Numbered from the stretch's first letter, positions 17,196 to 25,726 are shown. The stretch is DNA of 64,000 bases from Cryobacterium mannosilyticum (GCF_004402705.1 NZ_SOFM01000016.1:124001-188000), one strand, 5' to 3'. Translations and numbers: made by a program. The notes: a model not told the origin generated them from the sequence alone.

Positions 17196-17986
17196 TGACC
17201 TGGCGTTACAAGACCAAACCGAACCTGACCAAGCCGTTGACCGGCTGGCGCATCCTGGTGCCCCGCGGCGGCCCGTGGGGCGACCACGTCGCGGCCGATC
17301 TGCGCGCCAAGGGGGCGCAGCCGATCGTCGCGCCGATGATCAACTTCGCGGCGACCGACGATGCACCCGCGCTCGAAGAGGCGCTGGCCAGGCTCGCCGC
17401 CGGCGATTTCGATTGGATGACCGTCACCAGCGCCACCACCGTCGACGTGCTGTCCTCGCACCGTGCTGTCGTCGCCCCCGGAACCCGGATCGCTGCCGTC
17501 GGCGAGACCACCGCCGCTGCCCTGATCGCGGCCGGGTATCGCGTCGACATCGTCCCCTCCGAGGACAATTCGGCCCGCGGCCTCCTGTCCGAGTGGGAGG
17601 CGGCTACCCAGGGAGTGGTGCCGCTGCGCATCCTCACCCTCCGGTCGGAGATCGCCAAGCCGCTGCTCACCGAGGGGCTGCGCCGGATCGGCCACGAGGT
17701 CGAATCGGTCGTCGCCTACCGCACCATTGGCGTGCCGGTCGATGAGCGGGTCGTGGCCGACGTCGCGGCCGGCCGGGTGCAGGCGCTGCTCGTCACCTCG
17801 GGGAGCGTCGCCCAACAGGTGCAGGACCAGCTCGGACCGGTTCCTGAAAGCACCGTCGTCGCCTGCATCGGCCCGCGCACGGCGAAGGACGCCGCGGCGA
17901 TCGGACTGCGGGTCGACGTGGTGGCCGACGCGCCGAGCGCCGAATCCCTGATCGAGGCCCTCGTCCAGGTCGCACTCTCCCGCTGA
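17195..17986 (+). CDS. hemD: uroporphyrinogen-III synthase
   Basis: A 263-residue two-domain enzyme that cyclises hydroxymethylbilane to uroporphyrinogen III. Sequence conservation in this family is low. Support comes from WRILVPRGG at the start, the WMTVTSATTV segment, the AAVGETTAAAL motif, the VAYRTIGVP hinge, the LVTSGSVAQQ segment and CIGPRTAKDAA near the end. It starts on the last base of hemC. It ends at a structured 109-bp gap before hemB. Confidence 0.92.
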   Translation: MTWRYKTKPNLTKPLTGWRILVPRGGPWGDHVAADLRAKGAQPIVAPMINFAATDDAPALEEALARLAAGDFDWMTVTSATTVDVLSSHRAVVAPGTRIAAVGETTAAALIAAGYRVDIVPSEDNSARGLLSEWEAATQGVVPLRILTLRSEIAKPLLTEGLRRIGHEVESVVAYRTIGVPVDERVVADVAAGRVQALLVTSGSVAQQVQDQLGPVPESTVVACIGPRTAKDAAAIGLRVDVVADAPSAESLIEALVQVALSR

Positions 17987-17998
17987 GCCGGTCACCTG

Positions 17999-18068
17999 CC
18001 TCGGCGAACTGAGACTTATGCTCGGTTCCGGGCCCCCGGAAGGGTGCACACCTCACAGTTCGCGGAGG
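17999..18068. promoter_or_regulatory. nested inverted repeats between hemD and hemB
   Basis: Outer arms 17999-18011 (CCTCGGCGAACTG) and 18056-18068 match as an inverted repeat at 12 of 13 positions. Inside lies TTCCGGG-CC-CCCGGAA (18026-18041). The structure ends 15 bases before the predicted hemB -10 box and could be a terminator for the hemD transcript or a control element. Confidence 0.45.
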
Positions 18069-18083
18069 CTCGGCCGGGCGACG

Positions 18084-18089
18084 TAGGGT
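18084..18089 (+). promoter_or_regulatory. leaderless-type -10 box of hemB
   Basis: TAGGGT ends six bases before the hemB GTG, which has no ribosome binding site. Confidence 0.55.
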
Positions 18090-18095
18090 TGACAA

Positions 18096-19085
18096 GTGAT
18101 AAACCCCGTCATCCGCCCGCGACGGTTGCGCACCACACCCGCGCTCCGTCGCCTGGCCAGCGAAACCCGACTGCACCCCTCCGAGCTCGTCCTGCCGATG
18201 TTCGTGCGGGAAGGCACCGGCGCAGCCGTGCCGATCCAGTCGATGCCGGGGGTCGTGCAGCACACCGTCGACAGTGCCCGGCGCGCCGTCGCCCGGGCGG
18301 CGGAGGCCGGCATCGGCGGGATCATGCTCTTCGGCGTGCCCGATCTGCGCGATGCCGTCGGCACGGGTGCGACCGACCCTGACGGCATCCTCAACGTGGC
18401 CACCCGGGCGCTTGTCGCCGAGGTCGGCGACGCCCTCGTCGTTCAGACCGACCTCTGCCTGGACGAGTTCACCGACCACGGGCACTGCGGCGTGCTCTCC
18501 GTGGACGGCACCGTCGACAATGACACCACTCTCGAGCGCTACCGCGAGATGGCGCTCGTACAGGCCGCCTCCGGTTCGCAGCTGCTGGGCCTCAGTGGCA
18601 TGATGGACGGCCAGGTGGCGGCGGTGCGCGAGGCGCTCGACCAGTCCGGCTACGTGGACACCGCCGTGCTCGCCTATTCGGCCAAGTACGCCTCCGCGTT
18701 CTACGGACCCTTCCGCGACGCCGTGGAGTCCACCCTCGTCGGTGACCGCCGCAGCTACCAGCTCGACCCGGCCAACCGCCGGGAGGGCGTGCGCGAAGCC
18801 CTGCTCGACATCAGCGAGGGCGCCGACATCGTCATGGTCAAGCCGGCCGGCAGCTACCTCGACGTGCTGGCCGACGTCTCCGCCGTCAGCGACATTCCCG
18901 TCTGGGCATATCAGGTTTCCGGCGAATACGCGATGATCGAGGCCGCCGCCGCCCACGGCTGGATCGACCGTCGCCGCGCGATCGAAGAGTCCGTCCTCAG
19001 CATCCGTCGTGCCGGGGCGGATGCCGTGCTCACCTACTGGGCCGTCGAACTGGCCGACTGGCTCACCGAGAGGCCCACCCGCTGA
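18096..19085 (+). CDS. hemB: delta-aminolevulinic acid dehydratase (porphobilinogen synthase)
   Basis: A 329-residue enzyme condensing two aminolevulinates. The two active-site lysines are Lys197 (AYSAKYAS) and Lys249 (VMVKPAG, Schiff base). The metal loop reads DLCLDEFTDHGHCG: two cysteines of the zinc triad remain but the middle one is aspartate, an intermediate between zinc and magnesium types. The GTG start follows TAGGGT by six bases, so the mRNA is probably leaderless. hemL overlaps the stop by one base. Confidence 0.95.
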   Translation: MINPVIRPRRLRTTPALRRLASETRLHPSELVLPMFVREGTGAAVPIQSMPGVVQHTVDSARRAVARAAEAGIGGIMLFGVPDLRDAVGTGATDPDGILNVATRALVAEVGDALVVQTDLCLDEFTDHGHCGVLSVDGTVDNDTTLERYREMALVQAASGSQLLGLSGMMDGQVAAVREALDQSGYVDTAVLAYSAKYASAFYGPFRDAVESTLVGDRRSYQLDPANRREGVREALLDISEGADIVMVKPAGSYLDVLADVSAVSDIPVWAYQVSGEYAMIEAAAAHGWIDRRRAIEESVLSIRRAGADAVLTYWAVELADWLTERPTR

Positions 19086-20410
19086 TGACCCACAACGACG
19101 ACCTGTTCGCGCGCGCCCAGCGCGCCATCCCCGGCGGGGTCAACTCTCCGGTGCGCGCCTTCCGCTCGGTCGGCGGCACCCCCCTGTTCCTGGTCAAGGC
19201 CAAGGGCGCCTACGTCACCGACTCCGACGGGCGCGACTACGTCGACCTGGTCAGCTCCTGGGGTCCGGCCATCCTCGGCCACGCCCACCCCGGCGTGGTG
19301 CAGGCGGTGCAGGATGCCGCCGCGCTCGGGCTGTCCTTCGGCGCCTCGACCCCCGGTGAGACGGTGCTGGCCGAACTGATCGAGGCCCGAGTGGGCGCGG
19401 TCGAGAAGCTGCGCCTGGTCTCGACCGGCACGGAGGCCACCATGACGGCCATTCGCCTGGCCCGCGGCTTCACCGGGCGTGACCTCCTGATCAAGTTCGC
19501 CGGGCACTACCACGGCCACTCCGACGGGCTGCTCGCCCAGGCCGGCTCCGGCCTGGCCACGCTGGCCCTGCCCGGCTCGGCCGGCGTGACGGCCGCGACG
19601 GCCGCGCAGACCCTCGTGCTGCCGTACAACGACCTTGCCGCCGTCCGGCTGGCCTTCGAGGCCCATCCGGGCCGGATCGCCGCCGTGATCACGGAGGCCG
19701 CCGCCGCGAACATGGGCGTCGTGGCCCCGGATCCCGGCTTCAACGCCGCCCTCGCCGACCTCGCGCACGAGCACGGCGCGCTGCTCATCATCGACGAGGT
19801 GCTGACCGGCTTCCGGGTCGGCCCGGCCGGTTTCTGGGGACTGGAGAACGCGGGCGACCGGCCCCGGTACAGCCCCGACCTGTTCACCTTCGGCAAGGTC
19901 ATCGGCGGCGGACTGCCGGTGGCGGCGCTCGGCGGCCGGGCCGACGTGATGGACCACCTCGCCCCGAACGGCCCGGTCTACCAGGCCGGCACCCTGTCGG
20001 GGAACCCGGTGGCGGTGGCCGCGGGAATCGCGACGCTGCGGGCGCTCGACTCGGGCGTCTACGCCGGGCTCGACGCCACCGCCCTGCGCCTCTCCGGTGC
20101 GGTGTCGGCCGCGCTCAGTGCCGAAGGCGTCGCGCACAGCGTGCAACGCGCCGGCAGCCTGTTCAGCTTCGTGTTCGGCGAGGAGGCAGCGGCCTCGGCG
20201 CCGCGCGACTACGCCCAGGTGCAGCGGCAGGAGGCCTTCCGGTACGGGCCGTTCTTCCATTCCATGCTCGACCAGGGTGTGTCCCTGCCACCGTCGGTGT
20301 TCGAGGCATGGTTCGTGTCGGCCGCCCACGACGAGGCCGCGATCGAGTGGATCGTCGACGCGCTGCCCGCCGCGGCGAAGGCGGCGGCCGCCGCCACGGC
20401 GGTGGTGTGA
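19085..20410 (+). CDS. hemL: glutamate-1-semialdehyde 2,1-aminomutase
   Basis: A 441-residue PLP enzyme forming 5-aminolevulinate from the hemA product. The start RAQRAIPGGVNSPVRAF is diagnostic, as are STGTEATMTAIRLARG, IIDEVLTGFR and the PLP lysine Lys271 in FTFGKVIGGGLPV. It overlaps the hemB stop (TGATG). The Ala-rich C-terminal tail is not conserved. With hemA it supplies the whole cluster. Confidence 0.96.
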   Translation: MTHNDDLFARAQRAIPGGVNSPVRAFRSVGGTPLFLVKAKGAYVTDSDGRDYVDLVSSWGPAILGHAHPGVVQAVQDAAALGLSFGASTPGETVLAELIEARVGAVEKLRLVSTGTEATMTAIRLARGFTGRDLLIKFAGHYHGHSDGLLAQAGSGLATLALPGSAGVTAATAAQTLVLPYNDLAAVRLAFEAHPGRIAAVITEAAAANMGVVAPDPGFNAALADLAHEHGALLIIDEVLTGFRVGPAGFWGLENAGDRPRYSPDLFTFGKVIGGGLPVAALGGRADVMDHLAPNGPVYQAGTLSGNPVAVAAGIATLRALDSGVYAGLDATALRLSGAVSAALSAEGVAHSVQRAGSLFSFVFGEEAAASAPRDYAQVQRQEAFRYGPFFHSMLDQGVSLPPSVFEAWFVSAAHDEAAIEWIVDALPAAAKAAAAATAVV

Positions 20411-20488
20411 GCATCCGACCGCGGGGACGTTATTCCTTTGTGAGGAACCGACAAACCGATTTCCGCCCGGAACAGGCAGACTAGGACC

Positions 20489-20833
20489 ATGGCTTCCCTG
20501 CGCGTTCACCCCGACCGGCTTGAGATCCACCTCACGAAGGCAGAGAAGACCCTCTCGCTCCGGCGAGATGACCTCGTCGTGCAGCGGGAGAACATCCGTT
20601 CGGTGACCATCACCGACGACCCGTGGATCTGGATCCGCGGGATCAAGGCGCCGGGCCTCGAGCTGCCGTTGGTGCTCGCGGTCGGCACGTGGAAGTTCCA
20701 CGGCGGCAAGGACTTCCTCGCCATCAAGCGCAAGCGCCAGGCCGTCGTCATCGACCTCGTCGAAGAGGACTTCGCGCGGGTCATCCTGACCACCAACCAC
20801 GCACCCGACCTGATCGCCTCGCTCAAGCTCTGA
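20489..20833 (+). CDS. conserved hypothetical protein, small beta-rich
   Basis: A 114-residue protein that I do not recognise beyond resemblance to small actinobacterial hypothetical proteins. It is predicted mostly beta-strand (VHPDRLEIHLTKAEKTLSL, the DPWIWIRGIKAP turn and the KRQAVVIDLVEEDF strand), with no membrane helix and no cysteine. The shape recalls a PH-like domain. CAGACT six bases before the ATG suggests a leaderless mRNA, though the hexamer starts with C. It faces the DUF1304 gene, with 13 bp between stop codons. Confidence 0.65.
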   Translation: MASLRVHPDRLEIHLTKAEKTLSLRRDDLVVQRENIRSVTITDDPWIWIRGIKAPGLELPLVLAVGTWKFHGGKDFLAIKRKRQAVVIDLVEEDFARVILTTNHAPDLIASLKL

Positions 20834-20846
20834 GCGCCGCGGCGCG

Positions 20847-21227
20847 TCAGCCGAGGAGGAAGAGGACGAAACCGATCAGCGGCAGGGTGCCCTGGGTCAG
20901 GGCCGCCCGCCGGTAGCCGGGTCCCGTTGTTGTCAGCACGGTCGCGGCGAGCACCATCGAGCCGGTGCTGAACAGCACGAGTGCGGTGCCGGCCGGCGAC
21001 TGGCCACCGAAGAAGAGCAGGAGCCCGATGACGGCGCCGCCGGCGAGGAACAGATTGTAGAAACCCTGGTTGTAGGCCATCGGCCGGGTCGCGTCCGCAT
21101 CGGCCTGGCTGGCCACGCCGAACCGTTTCCAGGTGGCAGGGCGGGTCCACCAGATGCTTTCCATCAGGAAGATGTAGACGTGCAGAAACGCCGCGAGGGC
21201 GACGAAGACGGCCGCTACAATGCTCAT
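20847..21227 (-). CDS. DUF1304-family four-helix membrane protein
   Basis: A 126-residue protein with four hydrophobic helices. FLHVYIFLMESIWW in helix 1 and the loop MAYNQGFYNLFLAGG are the DUF1304 signature. Function is unknown. The start codon lies six bases after TAGGCT, whose TAG is the stop of the upstream reductase gene, so it may be both the second gene of an operon and separately transcribed as a leaderless mRNA. Confidence 0.88.
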   Translation of the reverse strand: MSIVAAVFVALAAFLHVYIFLMESIWWTRPATWKRFGVASQADADATRPMAYNQGFYNLFLAGGAVIGLLLFFGGQSPAGTALVLFSTGSMVLAATVLTTTGPGYRRAALTQGTLPLIGFVLFLLG

Positions 21228-21233
21228 GCCAGC

Positions 21234-21239
21234 AGCCTA
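21234..21239 (-). promoter_or_regulatory. leaderless-type -10 box that contains the upstream stop codon
   Basis: TAGGCT on the minus strand ends six bases before the DUF1304 ATG; its TAG is the stop codon of the reductase gene. Confidence 0.5.
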
Positions 21240-22253
21240 TTTCCGGACGTCGACCACGGTGCGCCCGTGGATCGTGCCGGCAAGGATGCGCTCGGCCGCC
21301 CCGAACGCGTCGTCGAGGCCGATCTCCTCGGTCAGGTCGTCGAGCAGGCCAAGGTCGAGGTCGGCCGCGAGCCGGCCCCATGCCTGCTCACGCAGGGAGA
21401 GCGGAGCCTCGACCGAGTTGATGCCGATCAGGCTGACCGCGCGCAGGATGAACGGCATGACCGTGGTCGGCAGGTCAGGGCCCTGGGCGAGACCGCAGGC
21501 GGCGACCACTCCGCCGTAATTCATCTGGGCGAGCACGTTGGCGAGGGTGGAACTTCCGACGGAGTCGATGGCCGCGGCCCAGCGCTGGGCCTGCAGGGGC
21601 TTGCCGGCGTCGCTCAGGGTGCGCCGGTCGACCAGGTCCGCAGCGCCGAGACCTCTCAGGTAGCCGCCGAGCTCGTCGGCCCGGCCGGTTGAGGCGTGCA
21701 CCCGGTAGCCGCGCGCCGCGAGCAGGGCGATCGCGATCGAGCCGACTCCGCCGGCAGCGCCGGTGACGAGGACGTCTCCCGAGTCGGGTGTGATGCCACC
21801 CCGCTCGAGTGCCAGCACGGAGAGCATGGCCGTGAACCCGGCGGTCCCGATCGCGGCCGCGCGCTTCGCGCTGATGCCGGCAGGGAGCCGCACCAGGGAG
21901 GCGCCGCTCACCCGGGCCCGCTCGGCGAGTCCGCCGTGGTGGGTTTCGCCGAGGCCGGCGCCGTTCAGGATGACGCGATCCCCGGTGCTCCAGCGCGGGT
22001 CGGTGCTCGACTCGACGGTGCCGACCAGGTCGATCCCGGCGATCAGCGGCCAGACCCGCACGACGCCGGGGCGACCCATCAGGGCGAGGCCGTCCTTGAA
22101 GTTGATGCCGGAGTACTCGACGACAACGGTCACGTCCCCGGGCATCAGGAAACCGTCATCGACCAGGCGGAGCGCCGAGCTCTGGGTCTTCCTGCCCTCC
22201 GCGTCTTCGGTGCGGTCGACGACGATTGCGCGGAACTGCGTTTCAATGCCCAT
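21237..22253 (-). CDS. YhdH/AcuI-type acrylyl-CoA reductase family oxidoreductase
   Basis: A 338-residue medium-chain reductase without zinc. The N-terminal YSGINFKDGLAL and GRPGVVRVWPLIAGIDLVG segments are typical of the YhdH/AcuI subgroup (NADPH-dependent acryloyl-CoA reductase). So are the VTGAAGGVGSIAIALLA dinucleotide motif and the FILRAVSLIGINSV segment. Expected role is detoxification or use of acrylate/acrylyl-CoA. TAGGCT six bases upstream of the ATG marks a leaderless start. Confidence 0.88.
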   Translation of the reverse strand: MGIETQFRAIVVDRTEDAEGRKTQSSALRLVDDGFLMPGDVTVVVEYSGINFKDGLALMGRPGVVRVWPLIAGIDLVGTVESSTDPRWSTGDRVILNGAGLGETHHGGLAERARVSGASLVRLPAGISAKRAAAIGTAGFTAMLSVLALERGGITPDSGDVLVTGAAGGVGSIAIALLAARGYRVHASTGRADELGGYLRGLGAADLVDRRTLSDAGKPLQAQRWAAAIDSVGSSTLANVLAQMNYGGVVAACGLAQGPDLPTTVMPFILRAVSLIGINSVEAPLSLREQAWGRLAADLDLGLLDDLTEEIGLDDAFGAAERILAGTIHGRTVVDVRK

Positions 22254-22259
22254 GGGTCG

Positions 22260-22265
22260 AGCCTA
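22260..22265 (-). promoter_or_regulatory. leaderless-type -10 box of the YhdH-like gene
   Basis: TAGGCT on the minus strand, six bases before the ATG at 22253. Confidence 0.55.
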
Positions 22266-22321
22266 CGCGCCGGCCCGCAGGCGGCGCGGCCGACCAGCGA
22301 CGCCGACCGGGGGAGCCTGGC

Positions 22322-23158
22322 TCAGGTGACGTCGCGGCGCCAGCTGACGAAGTAGCCGCCGATGGTGGCGGCCGCCGCATAGGCGAGCAGTACGAGCCCG
22401 CCCTGCCACCAGTCGAGCGCGGCCGCCGCACCGCCGCCCGGGCTGGCCACGGTGAAGATGCTCGCACCGACCAGGGCATCGGATGCCGCCCCCGGCAGGA
22501 ACTTGCCGATCCCGGCGGTGGCCTCGGTGAACATCGAGGCGAAGCGCAGCAGCGGCTCGACGAACTGGGTGAACGCGAGCACGATCACGATCGAGGCAAC
22601 CTGGTTGGGGACGAGCACGCCGAGACCGACCCCTACGGCCGCCCAGAGAGCCATGGCGAGCAGGGTGCGGCCGATCAGGGCCCAGGTGGTGCCGTCGCCG
22701 AGCAGGGTGTCCACCCCGAACGCGTTGATGACGAGGGCGCCGATGCCGACGGAGGCGAGCAGAGCGACGGCGCCGAACGCGCCGCCGGCGAGGAACAGGG
22801 TGATCGCCTTCGCACCGAGCACCTGCGCCCGCCGCGGGTTGGCAAGGAAGGTGGGCGTGAGGGTCTGGTGCCGGAATTCCCCGGTGGTCGCGAGGGCGCC
22901 GAGCAGGACGGGGAAGACATATCCGACGGAGGAGGCGAAGCTGTAGACGAGCGGGGGAAGGCTGCCGAGGGGCGGGGTACCCTGGGACCCGGTGCCGGCC
23001 GCGCTCGGGTCGATGGCCCCGCTCTGGATTCCCGCGAACAACGCGGCCAGACCACCGGAGAGCAGGCCGATGTAGCCGAAGAGCACGGCGGCGAGGACCC
23101 ACCAGATGCGGGTGGTGAGGAGCTTGGCGAACTCGGCCCTGATGGCGTGCAGCAACAT
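22322..23158 (-). CDS. ABC-2-type transporter permease
   Basis: A 278-residue membrane protein with about six helices. It begins MLLHAIRAEFAKLLTTRIWW, the usual cytoplasmic lead of ABC-2 permeases, followed by the TTGEFRHQTLTPTFLANPRR coupling segment that contacts the ATPase. The start overlaps or abuts the ATPase stop: a GTG at 23164 in GTGACCATG is an alternative two codons earlier. With the upstream ATPase it forms an exporter; the cargo is unknown. Confidence 0.85.
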   Translation of the reverse strand: MLLHAIRAEFAKLLTTRIWWVLAAVLFGYIGLLSGGLAALFAGIQSGAIDPSAAGTGSQGTPPLGSLPPLVYSFASSVGYVFPVLLGALATTGEFRHQTLTPTFLANPRRAQVLGAKAITLFLAGGAFGAVALLASVGIGALVINAFGVDTLLGDGTTWALIGRTLLAMALWAAVGVGLGVLVPNQVASIVIVLAFTQFVEPLLRFASMFTEATAGIGKFLPGAASDALVGASIFTVASPGGGAAAALDWWQGGLVLLAYAAAATIGGYFVSWRRDVT

Positions 23159-23160
23159 GG

Positions 23161-24063
23161 TCACAGCGAGTCGCTTCCTTCCACGAGGGTGAGGAACGCA
23201 TCCTCCAGGCCCTTCTTCTGGCGGTGCAGGGCGCTCACCTCCACGCCGGCGGTGAAGGCGATGTGGCCGATCCGGGCCGGGTCGGCGGCGGTGGCCAGCA
23301 ACCCGGTCCGACCCTGGGAGAAGACGACCCCGGCTCGGGCCAGGGCGCTCGCGAGGGCGGCGCGATCGGGAGAGTCCACGACCACCTGCGGCGCCACCTG
23401 CGTTTCCAGGCTGGAGAGCGGCCCGCGGTGCACCAGCCTGCCCTTGGCGATGATGATCACGTCGTCGACGCTCTGCTGGACCTCGCTCAGCAGATGGGAG
23501 CTCACCAGGACGGTGCGGCCCTCGGCTGCCATGTCGCGCAGGAAGCCGCGGATCCACTTGATGCCCTCGGGGTCGAGGCCGTTGATCGGTTCGTCGAGAA
23601 CGAGCACGCCGGGGTCGCCGAGCAGCGTGCAGGCCAGACCCAGGCGCTGGCGCATGCCCAGCGAGTAGCCGCCGACGCGCTGGCCGCCGTGCTCGGACAG
23701 GCCGACCAGGTGCAGCACCTCCGCCACCCGGGCCTGCGGCAGGCCGGCTGCGGTCGCGTAGATCGACAGGTGGTTCCGGGCGGTGCGGCCCGGGTGGAAA
23801 CTGGCGGCTTCGAGGGCGGCGCCCACGGTCGCCAACGGGTGCGGCAGGTCGTGGTAGCGCAGGCCGCCGAAGGTGGCGCTGCCGGAGCCGGGGCTGACAA
23901 GGCCGAGCAGCATCCGCAGGGTCGTTGTCTTGCCGGCGCCGTTGGGGCCGAGGAAGCCGGTGACCCGGCCGGGCTCCACGGTGAAGGACAGGTCGTCCAC
24001 CGCGGTGACATCACCGAATCGTTTGGTGATGTTGCTGAACTCGATCACCGCTCCGACTGGCAT
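23161..24063 (-). CDS. ABC transporter ATP-binding protein
   Basis: A 300-residue ATPase of the DrrA/CcmA-like branch that pairs with ABC-2 permeases. Walker A is GPNGAGKTTT near residue 40. The signature segment is YSLGMRQRLGLA, Walker B is VLVLDEP, and the switch His is in SSHLL. The last 90 residues are the extra domain usual in this branch. Its stop is adjacent to the permease start. Families like this export drugs, lipids or lantibiotics; no cargo gene is nearby. Confidence 0.92.
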   Translation of the reverse strand: MPVGAVIEFSNITKRFGDVTAVDDLSFTVEPGRVTGFLGPNGAGKTTTLRMLLGLVSPGSGSATFGGLRYHDLPHPLATVGAALEAASFHPGRTARNHLSIYATAAGLPQARVAEVLHLVGLSEHGGQRVGGYSLGMRQRLGLACTLLGDPGVLVLDEPINGLDPEGIKWIRGFLRDMAAEGRTVLVSSHLLSEVQQSVDDVIIIAKGRLVHRGPLSSLETQVAPQVVVDSPDRAALASALARAGVVFSQGRTGLLATAADPARIGHIAFTAGVEVSALHRQKKGLEDAFLTLVEGSDSL

Positions 24064-24156
24064 TCGTGCACCCCGATTTCCGATTTGACCTCAGACTATG
24101 CCCTGCGCGGACACCGACCGGGCGTACCGCGTCGTCGCGCCGGACCCAGCGGGCGG

Positions 24157-25065
24157 TCAGCGCGGGTGCAGAGCGTGCTCGGCGCAGGCCGGTGCGTCGC
24201 GCCCGGCGCAGGTCGCGCAGACGACGAGCTGTTCCCGGCAGGAGACATCCCGGCAGTTGAGCATGTTCTTCGTCGGCTCGCCGCAGGCCCGGCAGTGGCC
24301 GAGCACCGCAGTGTGGTCACTGAAGTCCACGGACATCCGCTGGTCGAAGACGTAGAGCGAGCCGTCCCACAGGCCGTCGTCGCCGAACGCCTCGCCGTAG
24401 CGCACGACGCCGCCGTCGAGTTGGTAGACCTCGCTGAAGCCGCGGTCCTTCATCAGGCCGCTGAGCACCTCGCAGCGGATGCCGCCGGTGCAGTAGGTGA
24501 CGACGGGCTTGCCCTTGAGATGGTCGTACTTGCCGCTGTCGAGTTCGGCGACGAATTCGCGCGTGTTGGCGACGTCGGGCACGACCGCGTTCCGGAACCG
24601 GCCGATCTCCGCCTCGAAGGCGTTGCGCCCGTCGAAGAAGACGACGTCGTCGCCGCGCTCGCCGACCAGTGAATGCAGCTCGGCCGGGCTCAGTTTCTCG
24701 CCGCCGCCGACGACGCCGTCCGCGTCCACTTTCAGTTCGCCGGGAGCTCCGAAGCTCACGATCTCGTCGCGCACCTTCACGACCAGGCGGGGGAAGTCCA
24801 GGCTGAGGCCGGCCGGGTCCAGTGCCGTCCCGTTGCTCCACTTGAAGTCGATCTGCTTGAACGCCGGATAGTCGCGGGTCTTCCGCACGTAGCGTTTGAG
24901 CGCGGCGAGGTCGCCGCCGATCGTGCCGTTCAGCCCCTGGGCTGAGATCAGGATCCGGCCGCGGATGCCCAGCGACGCGCAGAGGTCGCGCTGCCAGAGG
25001 CGCACCGCATCGGGGTCGGCCAGTGGCGTGAAGACGTAGTAGAGCAGGATCTTCGGGATGGCCAT
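24157..25065 (-). CDS. trhO: tRNA uridine(34) hydroxylase, rhodanese family
   Basis: A 302-residue protein of the TrhO/YceA family, which forms 5-hydroxyuridine at tRNA wobble position 34. The N-terminal ferredoxin-like domain contains LLYYVFTPLADP and the LNGTIGG motif. The rhodanese domain carries the active loop YCTGGIRCE with Cys192 and Cys198. The C-terminal zinc-like region has six cysteines (CRACGEP, NCRDVSC, CATC). TAAAAT lies six bases before the ATG, a leaderless arrangement. Confidence 0.93.
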   Translation of the reverse strand: MAIPKILLYYVFTPLADPDAVRLWQRDLCASLGIRGRILISAQGLNGTIGGDLAALKRYVRKTRDYPAFKQIDFKWSNGTALDPAGLSLDFPRLVVKVRDEIVSFGAPGELKVDADGVVGGGEKLSPAELHSLVGERGDDVVFFDGRNAFEAEIGRFRNAVVPDVANTREFVAELDSGKYDHLKGKPVVTYCTGGIRCEVLSGLMKDRGFSEVYQLDGGVVRYGEAFGDDGLWDGSLYVFDQRMSVDFSDHTAVLGHCRACGEPTKNMLNCRDVSCREQLVVCATCAGRDAPACAEHALHPR

Positions 25066-25071
25066 CGGCCC

Positions 25072-25077
25072 ATTTTA
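25072..25077 (-). promoter_or_regulatory. leaderless-type -10 box of trhO
   Basis: TAAAAT on the minus strand, six bases before the ATG at 25065. Confidence 0.6.
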
Positions 25078-25124
25078 CCGCCCTCCTCGCGGGCTCGGAC
25101 CCTCGCGCCCCGGCGGAATCTCCC

Positions 25125-25130
25125 TAGGCT
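25125..25130 (+). promoter_or_regulatory. -10 box of the PEBP-like gene
   Basis: TAGGCT predicts a transcript start near 25137, leaving a 16-nt leader with GGAGGA before the GTG at 25153. This supports the shorter start. Confidence 0.45.
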
Positions 25131-25152
25131 GGTGGCAGACAACGGAGGAAAC

Positions 25153-25707
25153 GTGAGCACACCTGATCCCCTCGCCCGGTTCGGCGACGTCCCGCTCTTC
25201 AGCCTGACGAGCACCGAGATGACCCACGGCCGGCCGCTCGCCGCGGCACAGTACGGCCGGGGTGCCGGCGGCGCAGACCTCTCGCCCCAGTTGTCCTGGT
25301 CCGGCTTCCCGGCGGCGACGCGGAGCTTCGCGGTGACCGGGTACGACCCGGATGCGCCGACCGGCTCGGGATTCTGGCACTGGGCGGTCTTCAACCTGCC
25401 GGCAACGGTGACCAGCCTCCCGCCGGGTGTCGGCGCGGCCGGCGGGCACCTGCTTCCCGCCGGCGCGGTGACCCTGCCGAACGAGGCGGGGCAGCGCGCG
25501 TTCATCGGGGCCGGGCCGCCGGCCGGCACGGGCACGCACCGCTACCAGTTCATCGTGCACGCGGTGGACGTCCCTCACCTCGACGTCGGCCCCGCGTCCA
25601 CGCCGGCCGTGCTGGGATTCACCCTGCACTTCCACACCCTGGCCCGCGGCATCCTCGAGGCCACCGGCGTGTTCGGGGGAGCCGCCGGCAACACGGACGG
25701 CTCCTAG
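25153..25707 (+). CDS. YbhB/YbcL-type Raf kinase inhibitor-like (PEBP) protein
   Basis: A 184-residue soluble protein of the bacterial phosphatidylethanolamine-binding-protein family. Ligand-site segments are visible: DLSPQLSW, YDPDAPTGSGFWHWAVFNLP and GTHRYQFIVHAVD. I take GTG 25153 because GGAGGA lies just before it and the predicted transcript starts at about 25137. A GTG seven codons earlier would fall outside that transcript. Function in bacteria is poorly known; the fold binds phospholipid or small-molecule ligands. Confidence 0.87.
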   Translation: MSTPDPLARFGDVPLFSLTSTEMTHGRPLAAAQYGRGAGGADLSPQLSWSGFPAATRSFAVTGYDPDAPTGSGFWHWAVFNLPATVTSLPPGVGAAGGHLLPAGAVTLPNEAGQRAFIGAGPPAGTGTHRYQFIVHAVDVPHLDVGPASTPAVLGFTLHFHTLARGILEATGVFGGAAGNTDGS

Positions 25708-25726
25708 GACCGGCGTCATCCAGCAG

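Noticed and set aside
20834..20845. GCGCCGCGGCGC palindrome as a terminator between convergent genes
   Set aside because: It allows only about a 4-bp stem with a 4-base loop and has no T-tract; too weak to call.
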